The notes beneath the pieces are model-generated. The model worked only from the letters and a program-made list of their open reading frames with translations. It searched no databases and was not told the origin of the DNA. Source: Guillardia theta CCMP2712 (lineage: Eukaryota; Cryptophyceae; Pyrenomonadales; Geminigeraceae). From it: a stretch of 64,000 nt of DNA. This document shows, one piece after another, positions 11,101 to 21,634 of the stretch. The position numbers and the translations under genes are program-made. Within the stretch, counting starts at the first letter, position 1; each line of letters begins with the position of its first letter. The stretch lies in assembly GCF_000315625.1 (NCBI RefSeq), contig NW_005434636.1:207298-271297 (forward strand), written 5' to 3'.

Positions 11101-12323
11101 AGAGTTTATGACTCGCTCGACAAGATTCCTGATGACCCGACGGATCTTGACCCTTCCATGCTCCTCAAAGTTGTTGGGCCTGCGGTACTCCTCCTCCTCC
11201 CTTCTCCTCCTCTTCTTCCTCCCTTCTCCTCCTCTTCTTCGAAAGAACAAGTCCTCTTCCTCCTCCTCTTCCCTTGTCCTGCTGCTCCTCCTCATCATCC
11301 TACTGCTCCCGCTAGGCTCCTTTTTGCGGTTTCTCCTTCTCTTCCCTTCCAGCCTCTGCACCCATTCATTTTTCCTCGTCCTCGCGCTTTGATCCTATCC
11401 TATCTGCTTCCCTCCTCTGACTTGTTCGCCCTCAGCACGAGCCTCCTGCTATCCCCTGGCAGCAGTTTCTTCTTCCTGAGCCCGAAGCTCCTCCTGCTCC
11501 ATCCGATCCTGTAGCTCACAATGGAGGAGGGATGCTTTCAGCGATGCCTCCAGCCCAGGTGAGAGGAGGGAGGAGGAGGGGAGGGGAGGGGAGGGAGGGG
11601 AGGGAAACAATTACAGGCCATGGAGAAAAGAAGGAGGGAGGGGCAGGAGGAGGAGGAGGAGGAGGGCAGGGCAGGGCTGGAAGTTGGGGGCGGAGGGTTG
11701 GGCAAGAGAAAGCAAGAGATGATTTGGAGATGATTTTTCTGTGTGACGAGTTCTTTCAGGGATACCAGAGCAACCATGACAGTATCTCTTCCTCGCTCCC
11801 TCTCCCTCTCTCTGCTGACTCTCCCTCAGTATTCCACGAAGTCAACGCCCTCCTCCACCAAGTTGAGGGCCCGTCGGGCACCTGGTCGGAGACGAACCGA
11901 ATGCCTGCCCAACCCATGGTAAAGACATAATGTGGCGATGGTGATGGTGATGGTGATGGTGATGGTGATGGTGATGGTGGGAGGAGGAGGAGAGGTGAAC
12001 ATGATAAAGGTTAGAGATGTTGATGGAAATGATGTTCATGATGATTATTATGGGAAAGATGATGCCGGTGCTGGCGCTGGTACTGATACTGATGATACTG
12101 GCAGGCCTACCCGCCCATGGGACAGGAGCAAATGTACAACATGCACGGGGGTCAGATGGGATGGAGGGGGTCAGGAGACCCGCATGGACCCCACTCGTAT
12201 CCTCATGACAGGATGACCCAAGGACAGTGGAATTCCAACGGGTGGAGAGACTGGAGAGGAGGAGGACGGGGAGGGCGAGGGGGAGGAGGACGGGAAGGGG
12301 GACATTGGCAGCCCAGATATTAG
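8127..12323 (+). CDS. PNUTS-like nuclear regulatory subunit of protein phosphatase 1 (TFIIS N-domain protein)
   Basis: Exons: 8127-8818, 8934-9086, 9140-10294, 10343-10383, then the assembly gap, one ending 10934, 11092-11184, 11436-11558, 11760-11781, 11830-11918, 12105-12323 (TAG). The N-terminal third is Ser/Pro/Thr-rich and disordered. Exon 3 holds a helical TFIIS-N (LW)-type domain around NLLTKILDVMLQVSMEGKSA, followed by Lys/Glu-rich linkers and basic KKKRR. After the 48-bp intron comes ISWAPDDKLCEVQ, so the spliced protein carries an RVxF-type PP1 docking motif (R-I-S-W). The C-terminus is Gly/Met/Gln-rich and ends in RGG repeats (GGGRGGRGGGGREGG). This domain order matches animal PNUTS, which targets PP1 to chromatin and RNA polymerase II. 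The first coding exon is not identified, and exons may be missing in the N gap. Confidence 0.82.
10394..10482. repeat. (GGA)n microsatellite in a PNUTS intron
   Basis: Near-perfect GGA array directly after the donor at 10384 and 80 bp before the assembly gap. The gap was probably caused by this kind of repeat. Confidence 0.9.
10565..10844. other. Assembly gap (280 N)
   Basis: Run of N inside the PNUTS-like gene. Phases on either side do not close directly, so a small exon is probably hidden here. Confidence 1.
11932..11979. repeat. (GGTGAT)n microsatellite in the last PNUTS intron
   Basis: Eight hexamer units immediately after the donor at 11919, followed by degenerate GATGAT repeats up to the acceptor at 12104. 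Confidence 0.9.
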
Positions 12324-12719
12324 TGGATGGGGAAGGAGTGACTGAGGAGATGAACGGCGTCTGCTAGGAAAAGGAAGGGAAAGGGAAAAGAGGTGGAGAA
12401 TGAGGAGAGGAGGAGGAAGAAGATTGGGGGATAGAGAAGCGGTGGCGATGGCAAAGCAGCAGCATTGCAATTGTACAGATTGTATTTAATGTTTGGTTGG
12501 GATGGTATTGAAGTATTCTTTCAGCAAGTGCTGAGATCAAAACTTTACCATCAAGCAGGAGATTTTAGCCACAGTCATCCAGTGACTATGAGATGAAACG
12601 GGGAGTGACAAAGGAAGTCATGTAGAGGTGTGCTATGTCAGATCACATCGCAACCCAAACACAATCTGCATGTGTCTCGAGCTCAAGTTTGATCATCATC
12701 TCCAAAACTTCCCGACACT
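12324..12719. other. Convergent 3' spacer
   Basis: 3' flanks of the PNUTS-like gene (plus) and the WD40 gene (minus). Purine-rich, with no coding signal. Confidence 0.7.
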
Positions 12720-13712
12720 TCAATACAGGCTGCCGCGCGGCATGTAAACACCTGCGCTGTCCGTGTTCACGTCGTAGATGGAGATGTACCCCGTCGAATC
12801 GCAAGTTGCAAATAAACCGTTCTGCCTGCCTCCCGTTAACATGAAAGATCCTGCAAGTACTATCAGAAGCTATCCTTTCCTTCCCCTCCTTCCCCTCCCT
12901 CCCTCACCTCCCTTCATTCCCCTCCCTGCATCCCCTTGCTCCTGCCCCTTCCTCTCGTCTCCTTCTCCTTCTCTTTCTTCCTTCCCGTTCCCTTTTCTCT
13001 GCCCTTCTCCCTCCCCCTACTCTTCCTCTTCCTCTTCCTCTTCCTCTTCCTCTTCCTCTTCCTCTTCCTCCTTCACCGTCGATCCTGTACTCTTCCGATG
13101 GCCTCCTGCTCGACCTACAATGAGGGTCGTTCTGCCAGAGCCTACGGACATGTTCAGCTCCTCCTCCTCCTCGATCTTGACCGTCACATGATAGACGAGT
13201 ACATGCCCGAGGTGCGGTTGTCCAGTTTCCACACGGAGAACTGAGGAGATCCGAAGTTGACGAAGAAGCGCCGCTGAGGATCCAGAGCGATCTGAATGAC
13301 GACGGTCAGGAGGAGGGAGGAGGGAGGAGGGAGGAGGGAGGAGGGAGGAGGGAGGGAGGGAGGAGGGAGGAGGGAGGAGGGAGGCGAGGAGGAGGGGGTG
13401 GGAGAGAGGGGAGAGGGAAGGAAGGAAGGAAGAACGTGGGAGGAGGAGGGAGGAGGTCAGGAAGGAGGCAAGCGCAAATGGAAGGAACGAAGGAGGCAGG
13501 AGGAAGGAGAGAAACGGATGGAAAGGGAGGAGGGAAGAAGAAAAGAGGAAGGCGGGGAGGGAGGGGAGCGCAAATGGAAGGAAGCACCAACATGGTCGAT
13601 ATTCGACATCAGATTGTCTTGGAATTGAATCACACACATCTCCGGACGACGAATGTCGAACATCCTCATCATGCCATCTCCATATCCTGTTGGATCCTTC
13701 ACACCCTCCTCG

Positions 13713-13761
<49 letters not shown>

Positions 13762-16162
13762 GCTCCTCCTGCTGCTCCTCCTCCTTTTCTACCTCCTCCT
13801 CGTCCTCCTCCTCCTCCTCCTCCTCCTCCAACGCCTCATCACAGGCTTCCTGTCACCCTCTCTTTCCAATCCTCTCCTCAATTTCTTCTTTCTTAGCCTG
13901 CTGCCCACTATGTGCCTCCTCCACCTCCCCCTCCCCCGCCTTCTCGCCTCCTCTCGCCCTTCTCGCCTCTCCTCTCTCCTTCCTCGGCTCTCCCTTACCC
14001 AGCAAGCATGTGTATGTGTCGACCCACGTGTGAGATTGGAGGTTTTGATGCTTTGTCTGTTTGAGCGATCAGTAGGGTCGATGTAACCTCGGAAGATGTA
14101 CAAGATGACAAGAAAGCAACAAGTCAAACGAATGACTTGAACAAGACACTCACTTCAGCACTGAAACACAATAATAACAACAACAACAGAAACAAGAACA
14201 ACAAGATCAACAACAAGATCAACAACAACAAGATCAACCACAACAACAACAACAACAGCAACAACAACAGCAACAACAACACAGTAGTCACAAGTACGCA
14301 AAAAAGAAAATCCTTGTGACCTCACCTGCACCACGACGTTCCTCTCATACTTTCCGGCTCTGATGTCAAATACATGGAACACACCGCAGTCTGTCACTGC
14401 CGACGCCATCTTCGCCAAACTTGGATTCCAATGGCATGACGGCAACTTGCCCTTGGCTCTGTAGACAGAGTTCTCCGAGAGTCGACGAGAGCTGAGTTGG
14501 TCCGAGACAACTTTCTCTATGTCTGTGATGCAAACCTGCACTCTTTGATCACTCCTCCGCAAGCTTTTTCCTCCTCCTCGACCACCACCACCACCACCAC
14601 CACCTCCTCCTCCTCCTCCTCTTTTCTTCTCCTCCTCCTCTCACTCTTCCTTCCTCTCTCTCCCTCCCCCCTCCCCCCCCTCCTTCTCTTCATCTCCTTC
14701 TCCTGCTTCGCGTCATCCTCCACGTCCTCGTCCTCGTCCTCTTCCATCTCCTTGACGCCTACTCCTCCCCACCTTTCCATCGAGGCTGCAAGACAGGCAG
14801 AGGCTCCGTTGGAAGTTGTTGAGCTGCAAGGTGTTCACCATAGTGGCGAGCAAGCACAAGACATGTTACCTTGACATCTGTGATCTCATCGTCGTGTATC
14901 TTAGCGAGGTTGTACCTGGTCTTCATCGTCCCTTCCCCGTACTTCATCACCACCATCCTGGAGCCAACGGCAGCGAGCAGCTCCTGCGCGCTGATCCACC
15001 CCAGGCTCACGTAGCGGCAAGGGGGCAACTCTGAGGAGGCAGCGCAGGAGATCTTGGCCAACGGCGACCTCGCCACGTTGAGGACGCAGACTCGATCTGT
15101 CTGCTCTGAGCTGCTTGACGCTGCTGCTCTACAACAAGTTGCAACCGCCATCAACCCGGGCTCGAAGGGGCTGAAGCAGGGGCGAGCAAGGGAAACATCC
15201 TCCTCTTCCACCACCTTGGGCGCCAGCTCGTTCAAGTGCACGCGAACCAGAGGCCTGCTGCTCGGCAGCCTGCTGGGGTCCGGAGCCATGGCAAACACTC
15301 TCCTCAACACTTGATGGTGCTCCCCAAGGATCACACCCGCTGCCCTCATCTCCCCTCCCCTCCCTCCTCCTCCCGTGCCCGCTGAGCGCAGCACCTCCAG
15401 CCATTGCCGCCTGGAGCTGGCCATGGCGATGGAGTCTCTCGACATGCAGCAGGGCGGCTGCACCTTGAGAGAGTCTGTGGACATGTACTTCGCCTCCACC
15501 ACCATAACTTTGGGGTGCTGCTGACTGGCCCCTGACTCTGTGGCCGGGCCCTTGACCTTGACGGGGGTGGAGAGGGGGAAGGAGGGGCTGCTGTCCGAGT
15601 CAGAGCTCTCATCAATCATGAACTTCTTCCACGACTCGTCCTCGTACTCCCTCCGCACCCGCTCGCATGGGTTTGCGCTCTCCTCCCCAGCCTCCTCGCC
15701 AAAGAAGGATATTGCTTCCCGCTCATCCTCCAGGTACTTGAGCATCAGCTCCTGGCTCTGCTGTCCTCCATCGCACATGCTCACCGGCGGCTCTCCTGAC
15801 AGGTGCCAGTCGTTGTGCAGCAGGTGCTCCAGACCTGAGAACGACCGGCCGAGACAGTCGACAGACTTGGCTGTTCTGCTCATGCTCATGTCCTCAGACG
15901 TCTTGCCAAGTTCCATCAGCTCCTTGCCCGGCAAACTTGCGTCATGCGTCAAGTCCAGCTCATCGAGAGGAGGGTTCCCAGAGCATGTCAGGCCAGAGAG
16001 CCGCGACATGGTGGATCGGTTGAGCAGCGGGAGCTCTTGGCTGTCCACGGGCAAGATGGGGAATTCATCATCCAGAGAGTGAAGGGAGAAATCTATCAGT
16101 CTCTTGAACGAGTTGCTTCGCTCCATCTCGAGATGCGCGACGTCTTCGATGATTTCATCCAT
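12720..16162 (-). CDS. WD40-repeat protein with a long acidic N-terminal extension
   Basis: Exon 1 is 16162-14870 (ATG at 16160-16162). It encodes about 430 residues, mostly Ser/Glu-rich and disordered, and ends in the first propeller strands (CRYVSLGWISAQELLAAVGS). Exon 2 is 14535-14326 and ends a blade with DCGVFHVFDIRAGKYERNVV. Later exons include one ending at 13592 (MMRMFDIRRPEMCVIQF), 13291-13203 (FVNFGSPQFSVWKLDNR), 13114-13077 and the last, 12850-12720, with GGRQNGLFATCDSTGYISIY and stop TGA. The junctions 13592/13291, 13203/13114 and 13077/12850 close in phase. The connection across 14325-13700 (possible exon 14087-13999) is unresolved. The exons give a WD40 propeller of uncertain blade number. 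The family is scaffold-like, and I cannot assign an orthologue. Confidence 0.8.
13019..13071. repeat. (CTCTTC)n microsatellite in a WD40-gene intron
   Basis: Hexamer array in the intron 12851-13076. Further intronic arrays in this gene are GGGAG units at 13309-13383, CTGCTC at 13714-13762 and AAC/AACAAC at 14166-14282. Confidence 0.9.
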
Positions 16163-16821
16163 GATGGACGTGCAGCAGCAAAGTCACCCCGGAGCTCCTG
16201 AATCCTTGTGACTGCGGTCAACCTGAGCGATCCAGCCCCTTCATCTATCCCACGGGTTTGTCCCGACGGTGCATTACCATCCTTGCTCCTACAGGGACTA
16301 TATCTCTCCTTCCTCTTCCTCTTCCTCTTCCTCTTCCTCTTCCTCTTCCTCTTCCTCTTCCTCTCTATCACCTGCTCCCCCTCCTTACCCCCTCCTTCAT
16401 TCGCCTGAGCGATGGTCAGACGAGACCTCCGATGGTCAAACTGGTCAACCGTGACTCGCCAAACAACTTGGAGGCCCTCGTCCCCGCCCTGACACCGCCC
16501 CTGTTTCACTCCGAGGCTCTGACTGGCTCGGGCTGCCGGCCCGGGCAGTCTGGCCCAGTCACTAGTCCGGGTGGCAGTCAAGTTCAGTGATGGTGTGGGC
16601 ACTCGGAATCGACTGACCCTACGGGCCTCAAGGCGAAGTTGGCAAATCACTCAAGTTTGCACAACGCATTCAAGCCGCAGTGTTGTTAAGTGTACATGTG
16701 TACTTGAAACATTCAGATGGTCTGATCCATCATGAAATAACATAGTGAAATTAGATCGGGTCGATGCAGAGCAATCTCAGACCTTCATCTAAAAAGCTGC
16801 AGAGATTTGCAGGCCAGTTTG
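16163..16821. other. Upstream region of the WD40 gene with a (TTCCTC)n array
   Basis: Contains the microsatellite 16307-16363 and a short GC-rich stretch (16480-16580, ggctcgggctgccggcccgggcag) resembling the GC-rich intergenic blocks elsewhere. No gene is seen. The polyLeu and polyLys ORFs over the repeat are artefacts. Confidence 0.6.
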
Positions 16822-17841
16822 TCAGGATCCACCGCGAGCGCCCCGAAGGTATTCGTACACACGACGCATCGTTTCAGTGTAGACAGGAGAGATGTCCTCT
16901 CTCAGCGCAGCGCGTCTCTCTTCATCAGTTTCCATTGTCATATCCCTCTTGAAGCGAGTGAAGCCGATGCTGTTTTCGATCTTGGTGACTATCTGATGAC
17001 AGGAGATACATAGGAGTTGGCACTTGTCAATCTCTGTGAACGCCTCCGTCAACGGTTTTCCATTCTCGACGATGTTGCACACAGAATCTCCCTTGTCAAA
17101 CATGTTCTCGTGGTCGAAGTGGAAATATGTCATCTTGTCCTCGCCCTGTATCTCGAACCCTGCTCCCTTGTGACAGAACGCACAACTCACCTTTCCATTG
17201 TCAACACAGTATTGCTGAATTTCTCTCCAACGCTCAGACATTTCTCCACGAAATAGATTGTCGTGACACTCCCGGCAATACATGTCTGAACCCCAAACCC
17301 TGGGAGCTGAAAAATGATACTGTTCGCAATGTGTACAAACAAATTTCAGGCCGTCCATGACTGCTTCAATCTTGGAATCATCCAATGACTGAACGACATG
17401 TTCAATATGCTGCCTCGCAGATATTTTCTCGAAATACTTCCGTTTCACGCTGTTTCCCGACCGGTTCAAGTCTCGTCCGATCTCATCCCAAGGAATATCT
17501 AGCTTTTGGCATCGCTGCACCAGCTGAACAAGCCTATCCTCCTGCTGGGGGGTCCACAACTGCCATGATCTCTTTGACTTGAACTTGATATTTATCGACT
17601 TTGCTGTCTCTTTCACTTTCGTTGTAAATGCAGTCAGCGACCGGGCGATTCCAAACTCAGCGATGTATTCCTCCAACCATTGGCTGTAGTTGGGTTCCTC
17701 CCGCTCTTCACCTGTCTGATCAGCCGGATCGCCTCCGGCTGCTCCTTCTTGCTCAGCTGTCCCCTCTGGGCTGCATGGTCTCAGCGCTCGGATCTTGTTC
17801 GTGATACTATCGATCTCTTGTTGCCCCCATCGTGGCGGCAT
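16822..17841 (-). CDS. Intronless Myb-like plus HNH-like zinc-binding protein
   Basis: 339 residues in one uninterrupted frame, ATG at 17841. Residues about 90-145 look like a Myb/SANT helix-turn-helix (SWQLWTPQQEDRLVQLV, IPWDEIGRDLNRSGNSVKRKY). The C-terminal half holds three Cys pairs: CTHC, CREC and CAFC. They are followed by FHFDHENMFDKG and CQLLCISCHQIVTKIE, the arrangement of an HNH-type endonuclease fold with paired metal-binding cysteines (compare bacterial and giant-virus HNH proteins where LC..CH..KT follows a DH motif). The single exon stands out among intron-rich neighbours, which suggests retroposition, a mobile-element origin or transfer; that is inference. DNA binding is likely. 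Cleavage activity cannot be judged because the usual N of HNH is not obvious. Confidence 0.72.
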   Translation of the reverse strand: MPPRWGQQEIDSITNKIRALRPCSPEGTAEQEGAAGGDPADQTGEEREEPNYSQWLEEYIAEFGIARSLTAFTTKVKETAKSINIKFKSKRSWQLWTPQQEDRLVQLVQRCQKLDIPWDEIGRDLNRSGNSVKRKYFEKISARQHIEHVVQSLDDSKIEAVMDGLKFVCTHCEQYHFSAPRVWGSDMYCRECHDNLFRGEMSERWREIQQYCVDNGKVSCAFCHKGAGFEIQGEDKMTYFHFDHENMFDKGDSVCNIVENGKPLTEAFTEIDKCQLLCISCHQIVTKIENSIGFTRFKRDMTMETDEERRAALREDISPVYTETMRRVYEYLRGARGGS

Positions 17842-18456
17842 GTGTACACCCTGTCCACCTGCTCTATCCTAAATAGGAACACTCCTGAAGCTGGGGACGT
17901 CAGCTTGACTACCGGTGCATTGTAGCACAAACAAGGGGGTATAAAGGGGGTGATCCATGCAAAGTTTCACTAGTAGGTTTCTGTGGGGCAGTAATCTTCT
18001 ATTATTAATTCATTATCGCTGTCCCTTGCACGGAACTTGTCCGCGGCCTCCACCCCTTGGTGGGGTGGCAGCCAAGGGTAAGAGAAGTTCCGAATGGAGT
18101 ACTAAGTGAATAGGGGGTAGTATGAGGCATGCTGAAAAGCGGGTAGGCGTGCATGTGCCACAATGTGCAGGGAAGGGGAATAATCTTAGGCAGGAGAGAG
18201 GAGAGGAGAGGAGAGGAGAGGAGAGGAGAGGAGAGGAGAGGAGAGGATGGAAGGGGGGATGGGGAAGGGAAGTGGGAAGAAGGGAAATGATACCGAGGGG
18301 CAACAGGATTGTTTATGAGGTGGTGGTTCTATTGCTAAAAGACCATATATCCCTTCTCCTAGCGCCGAATCTTGACCTCCCCGCACTTGGACTTGAGGGA
18401 TCAATCTTACTTTCCCTTCTTCCTCGCAGTACCTATCGGCTGCAAGATCGTTCGCC
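17842..18456. promoter_or_regulatory. Shared divergent upstream region, with a TATA-like site and a (GAGAG)n array
   Basis: Lies between the Myb/HNH gene (minus) and the cystathionine lyase gene (plus). A TATAAAG sits in a G-rich context at about 17940 (gggtataaaggggg). A perfect GAGAG pentamer array covers 18192-18246. A strong acceptor (cttcttcctcgcag, ending at 18429) precedes the lyase ATG, so an upstream non-coding or transit-peptide exon probably lies here. Confidence 0.5.
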
Positions 18457-21400
18457 ATGGCTCCTGTGAACCCTGTAAGATTTCCTACCCCTCGCGTGCA
18501 TAGTGACAGGACTTGCAGGAAGCCAAACCTGTCTACAACAATGACGTGGCTGTTGCTACCGCCATCGTGTCGTACTACCCATGTCCCAACGATCCGCACC
18601 GGCCCACCTCCATGCCAATCTACCAATCCTCCACCTTCGTGCAGCCGAGGTCAGTTGCGGTCGTCCATGGCCGACGCTGCTCCTGACCGCCCTGCTTCCA
18701 GTGCAACAGAGTTCCAGGAGTATGACTACACTCGCTCGGGGAACCCCACGAGAAGTGCGTTGGAGAAGCTGGTAGGATGCGATTGTGATGAATATGATGA
18801 TGATGATGAGGAGGAGGAGGAGGAGGAGGAGGAGGAGGATGGGAAGGTGGTGGTGGTGGTAGAGGAGGAGGAGGACGAGGACGAGGAGGTCGAGGAGGAG
18901 GAGGAGGAGAAAGGGGAGGAGGATGGAGATGACGGAGATGACGAAAGACGTTGACACTGTTCATGCTGATGATAATTTTCATGATCTTGATAATGCTGTG
19001 TCGCATCCATGTGTTGTTGATAGTTGAAGGAGAAGTTGAGGAGACGACAGGTCGCCGGCATGGAGGGCGCGCATGCAGCTTTCGCTTTTACGTCCGGGAT
19101 GGCAGCCTTGTCCTGCATGACTCGGTTGGTGAAGGCTGGAGATGAAATCATTTGCAATGCCGACATCTATGGCGGGATGTACCGCCTCCTGACAAAAGTT
19201 GCTACAAGACAAGGTCCCAAGAGACGAGATCAAGTTCGAGATGTTTCGATCTGAAGTCTTGCTGCTCGAAACAGGCATCACTGTCAAGTTTGTCCAGATC
19301 TGGAACCTTGAGGAGGTGCCTCACTGACTTACAGCAACTTCCTTGCTCATTCTTGAGGCAGGTGAAAAAAGCCATGACGAGCAAGACCAAGATAGTTCAC
19401 ATCGAGTCTCCTTCCAACCCCCTGATGATGGTGATTGCGGACTACTCAGATCAGCTTCCTCTCGCACCGGGGATGACAAGGGATTGACAGGTCACGGACA
19501 TTCGCGCGCTCTCCAAAATTGTGCATGAACGTGGCGCGCTGCTCACGGTGGACAACACGATCCTCACACCTCTCCTGATGAAGCCGCTCGAGCTCGGTCA
19601 GGAGGAGAGGAGGAGAGGAGGAGAGGACAGGAGATGACGAGGAGAGGAGGGGAGAGGAGGAGGAGGAGGAGGAGGAGGAGGAGGGTAGGGTAGGGGACGA
19701 GGGGACGAGTGGAGAATGAAGGGAGGGAAAGGATAGGATAGCGGAGGGTTGATTCAGTGATTGCTTCGCTGACCGCTTCTTGTACTCAGGGGCGGATGTT
19801 GTTGTCCACTCAGCGACTAAGGTGATGTGTGGAGAGATTGATGTATCCTCTTGCTCATGCGGTTGCTGCAGTTCTTTGGAGGACATGCAGACGTGATGTC
19901 AGGGTTCGTTTGCTGCAAGACGGAGGAGCTGAGCAAGCAGATCTACTTCCATCAGGCATGGAGGAGAAAAAGAGCGGAGGAGAAGAAGAGCGGAGGAGAA
20001 GAAGAGCGGAGGAGGAGGAGGAGGAGGAGGAGGAGGAGGAGGCGGAGGAGGAGGAGGACTGGAGGATTGGAGGAGGAGAAAACCGGAGGAGGTGAAACCA
20101 GGAGGAGGATGAAAGGGGAGCTGGTGGTGTTTGGTCAGCAGCAACTTACATTTCATTCAGAACGCTGAAGGGACAGGACTTGCACCGTTCGACTGCTGGC
20201 TGGTACTGAGGTGAGGGAGGAAGCGGGTGTGGTGGTGCAGCTGAAGTTCGGGCAGGGGGATCAAGACCATGGCCGTGAGGATTGAGAGGGGGATGAGCAA
20301 CACTGTGGAGGTGAACCATGAGGGGGAGGAGGGGTGGGCTGGGGAAGAGGAGGGGGAGGGGGAGGGGGAGGGGTCGTGGGTTCATGTTGCTGTCAGGTGG
20401 CAAAGTTCCTTGCTGCACAACCCATTGTGAAGAAGGTAAGTCTCCTCGTCCGACCCTGCGCTCCTCCTCCTCTTCCTCTCCTCCTCCTTCCCGTCTCCTC
20501 CTTGAATCGTCCCTCATCTCTTTATCAGGTTCACTACGCGGGAGTTCGCAACCTGGGCAAGGCCCAGAACTCAGCGGAGCAAGTGAGATGAGAAGCAAAC
20601 GAGGAGAGGAAGTAGAGTTGGGAAGGAGTCAGGGATGCAGTTGTAGATGGGAGGGGAGGGAAGGGGAGGGAAAGGAGGGGTTGTGGAGGAAAGGAGGGAG
20701 GGAGGGAGGGAGAGGGAAGCGAAAAGGAGGAGTGATGTTGCGGAGGTTTACCTTGGCGTCTAGGCTGTTCGCTACGACCTTCAGATGAGTCAATCGAAAG
20801 GAGCAGGGGTTCTTCTCTCCTTCGAAACAGGTAATGGAGCATACAGAGAAAGCTGGAGAATGGGAGGAAGGCAGAGCAAGGCAGGGGAAGCCGAGCATGG
20901 GAGGATGGAGCAAAGGGGGAGAGAGTTGGTGGGGAGGGAGGAAGGGCGTGTGGGGCTCAGAGGTTGGAGGTGCTGGGGATGAAAAGGAGGTTGAAGAGAT
21001 GACTTTGGAATTTTCAGGCAACGTCGAACTGTCACAAAGGATTGTATCAGCTCTCAAGGTTTTCTCTCCTCCTCAACTCTCCGCCTTCATTCCCTCCCCC
21101 ATCTCGACCTCTCCACAGCACTTGTCTGTCCCTCCCGCTCCCCCTCATCCTCCTCCATTCTTCTCTCCCGCTGCCCCACCACTCCCCGCCCCGTTCTAAC
21201 CGTCCTCCTTGCCCTCCTTCTCCTTGCCCCCGCGTCCTCCCTCCCACCCCGTCCTCCCCGTCTTCCCTCACCTGGCCTCCAGATCTTCAAGATCACCGTC
21301 TCTTTTGGAGGATGCTCCTCCGTCGTCGAGATGCCCTCAGTCCTCTCGCACGCCTCCATCCCTAAGGATGAGCAGGCAGGCATCCCTTGCAAGCCTCCGA

Positions 21401-21634
21401 GTCGCTCACGTTGAACTCGCAGCATATCCCTGCCGACCTGATCAGAATGTCGATCGGCATCGAAGACATCAAAGACATCATCGCTGTAAGCCCTTGCCTC
21501 GCCTTCGTCCTTTTCGTCCTCGTCCTCGTCCTCTGCTCTCCCCTCCCCCGTTGAGTTGGTTTTCGCAGGACATTCAACAAGCTCTCATCGCCGCGGGAGG
21601 ACCTTCTGCTGTAGCTGCTCAGAGTCGCTTGTAA
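18457..21634 (+). CDS. Cystathionine beta-lyase / gamma-lyase / gamma-synthase family PLP enzyme
   Basis: Trans-sulfuration enzyme of methionine/cysteine metabolism. Eighteen exons close in phase: 18457-18474, 18519-18649, 18702-18771, 19051-19213, 19275-19315, 19362-19430, 19491-19596, 19790-19821, 19872-19955, 20161-20210, 20256-20310, 20397-20435, 20529-20582, 20785-20830, 21018-21058, 21283-21375, 21423-21485, 21569-21634 (406 aa). Landmarks in order: PIYQSSTFVQP, YDYTRSGNPTR, AFAFTSGMAALS, NADIYGGMYRLL, IESPSNPLMM, LLTVDNTILTP, VVHSATKFFGGHADVMSG (PLP lysine is residue 210), NAEGTGLAPFDCWLVLRG, VSFGG and LSHASIP. The last two resemble plant cystathionine beta-lyase, my preferred assignment. 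Introns after 19955 and 21375 start with GC rather than GT. An extra 5' exon may encode a plastid targeting peptide. Confidence 0.93.
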
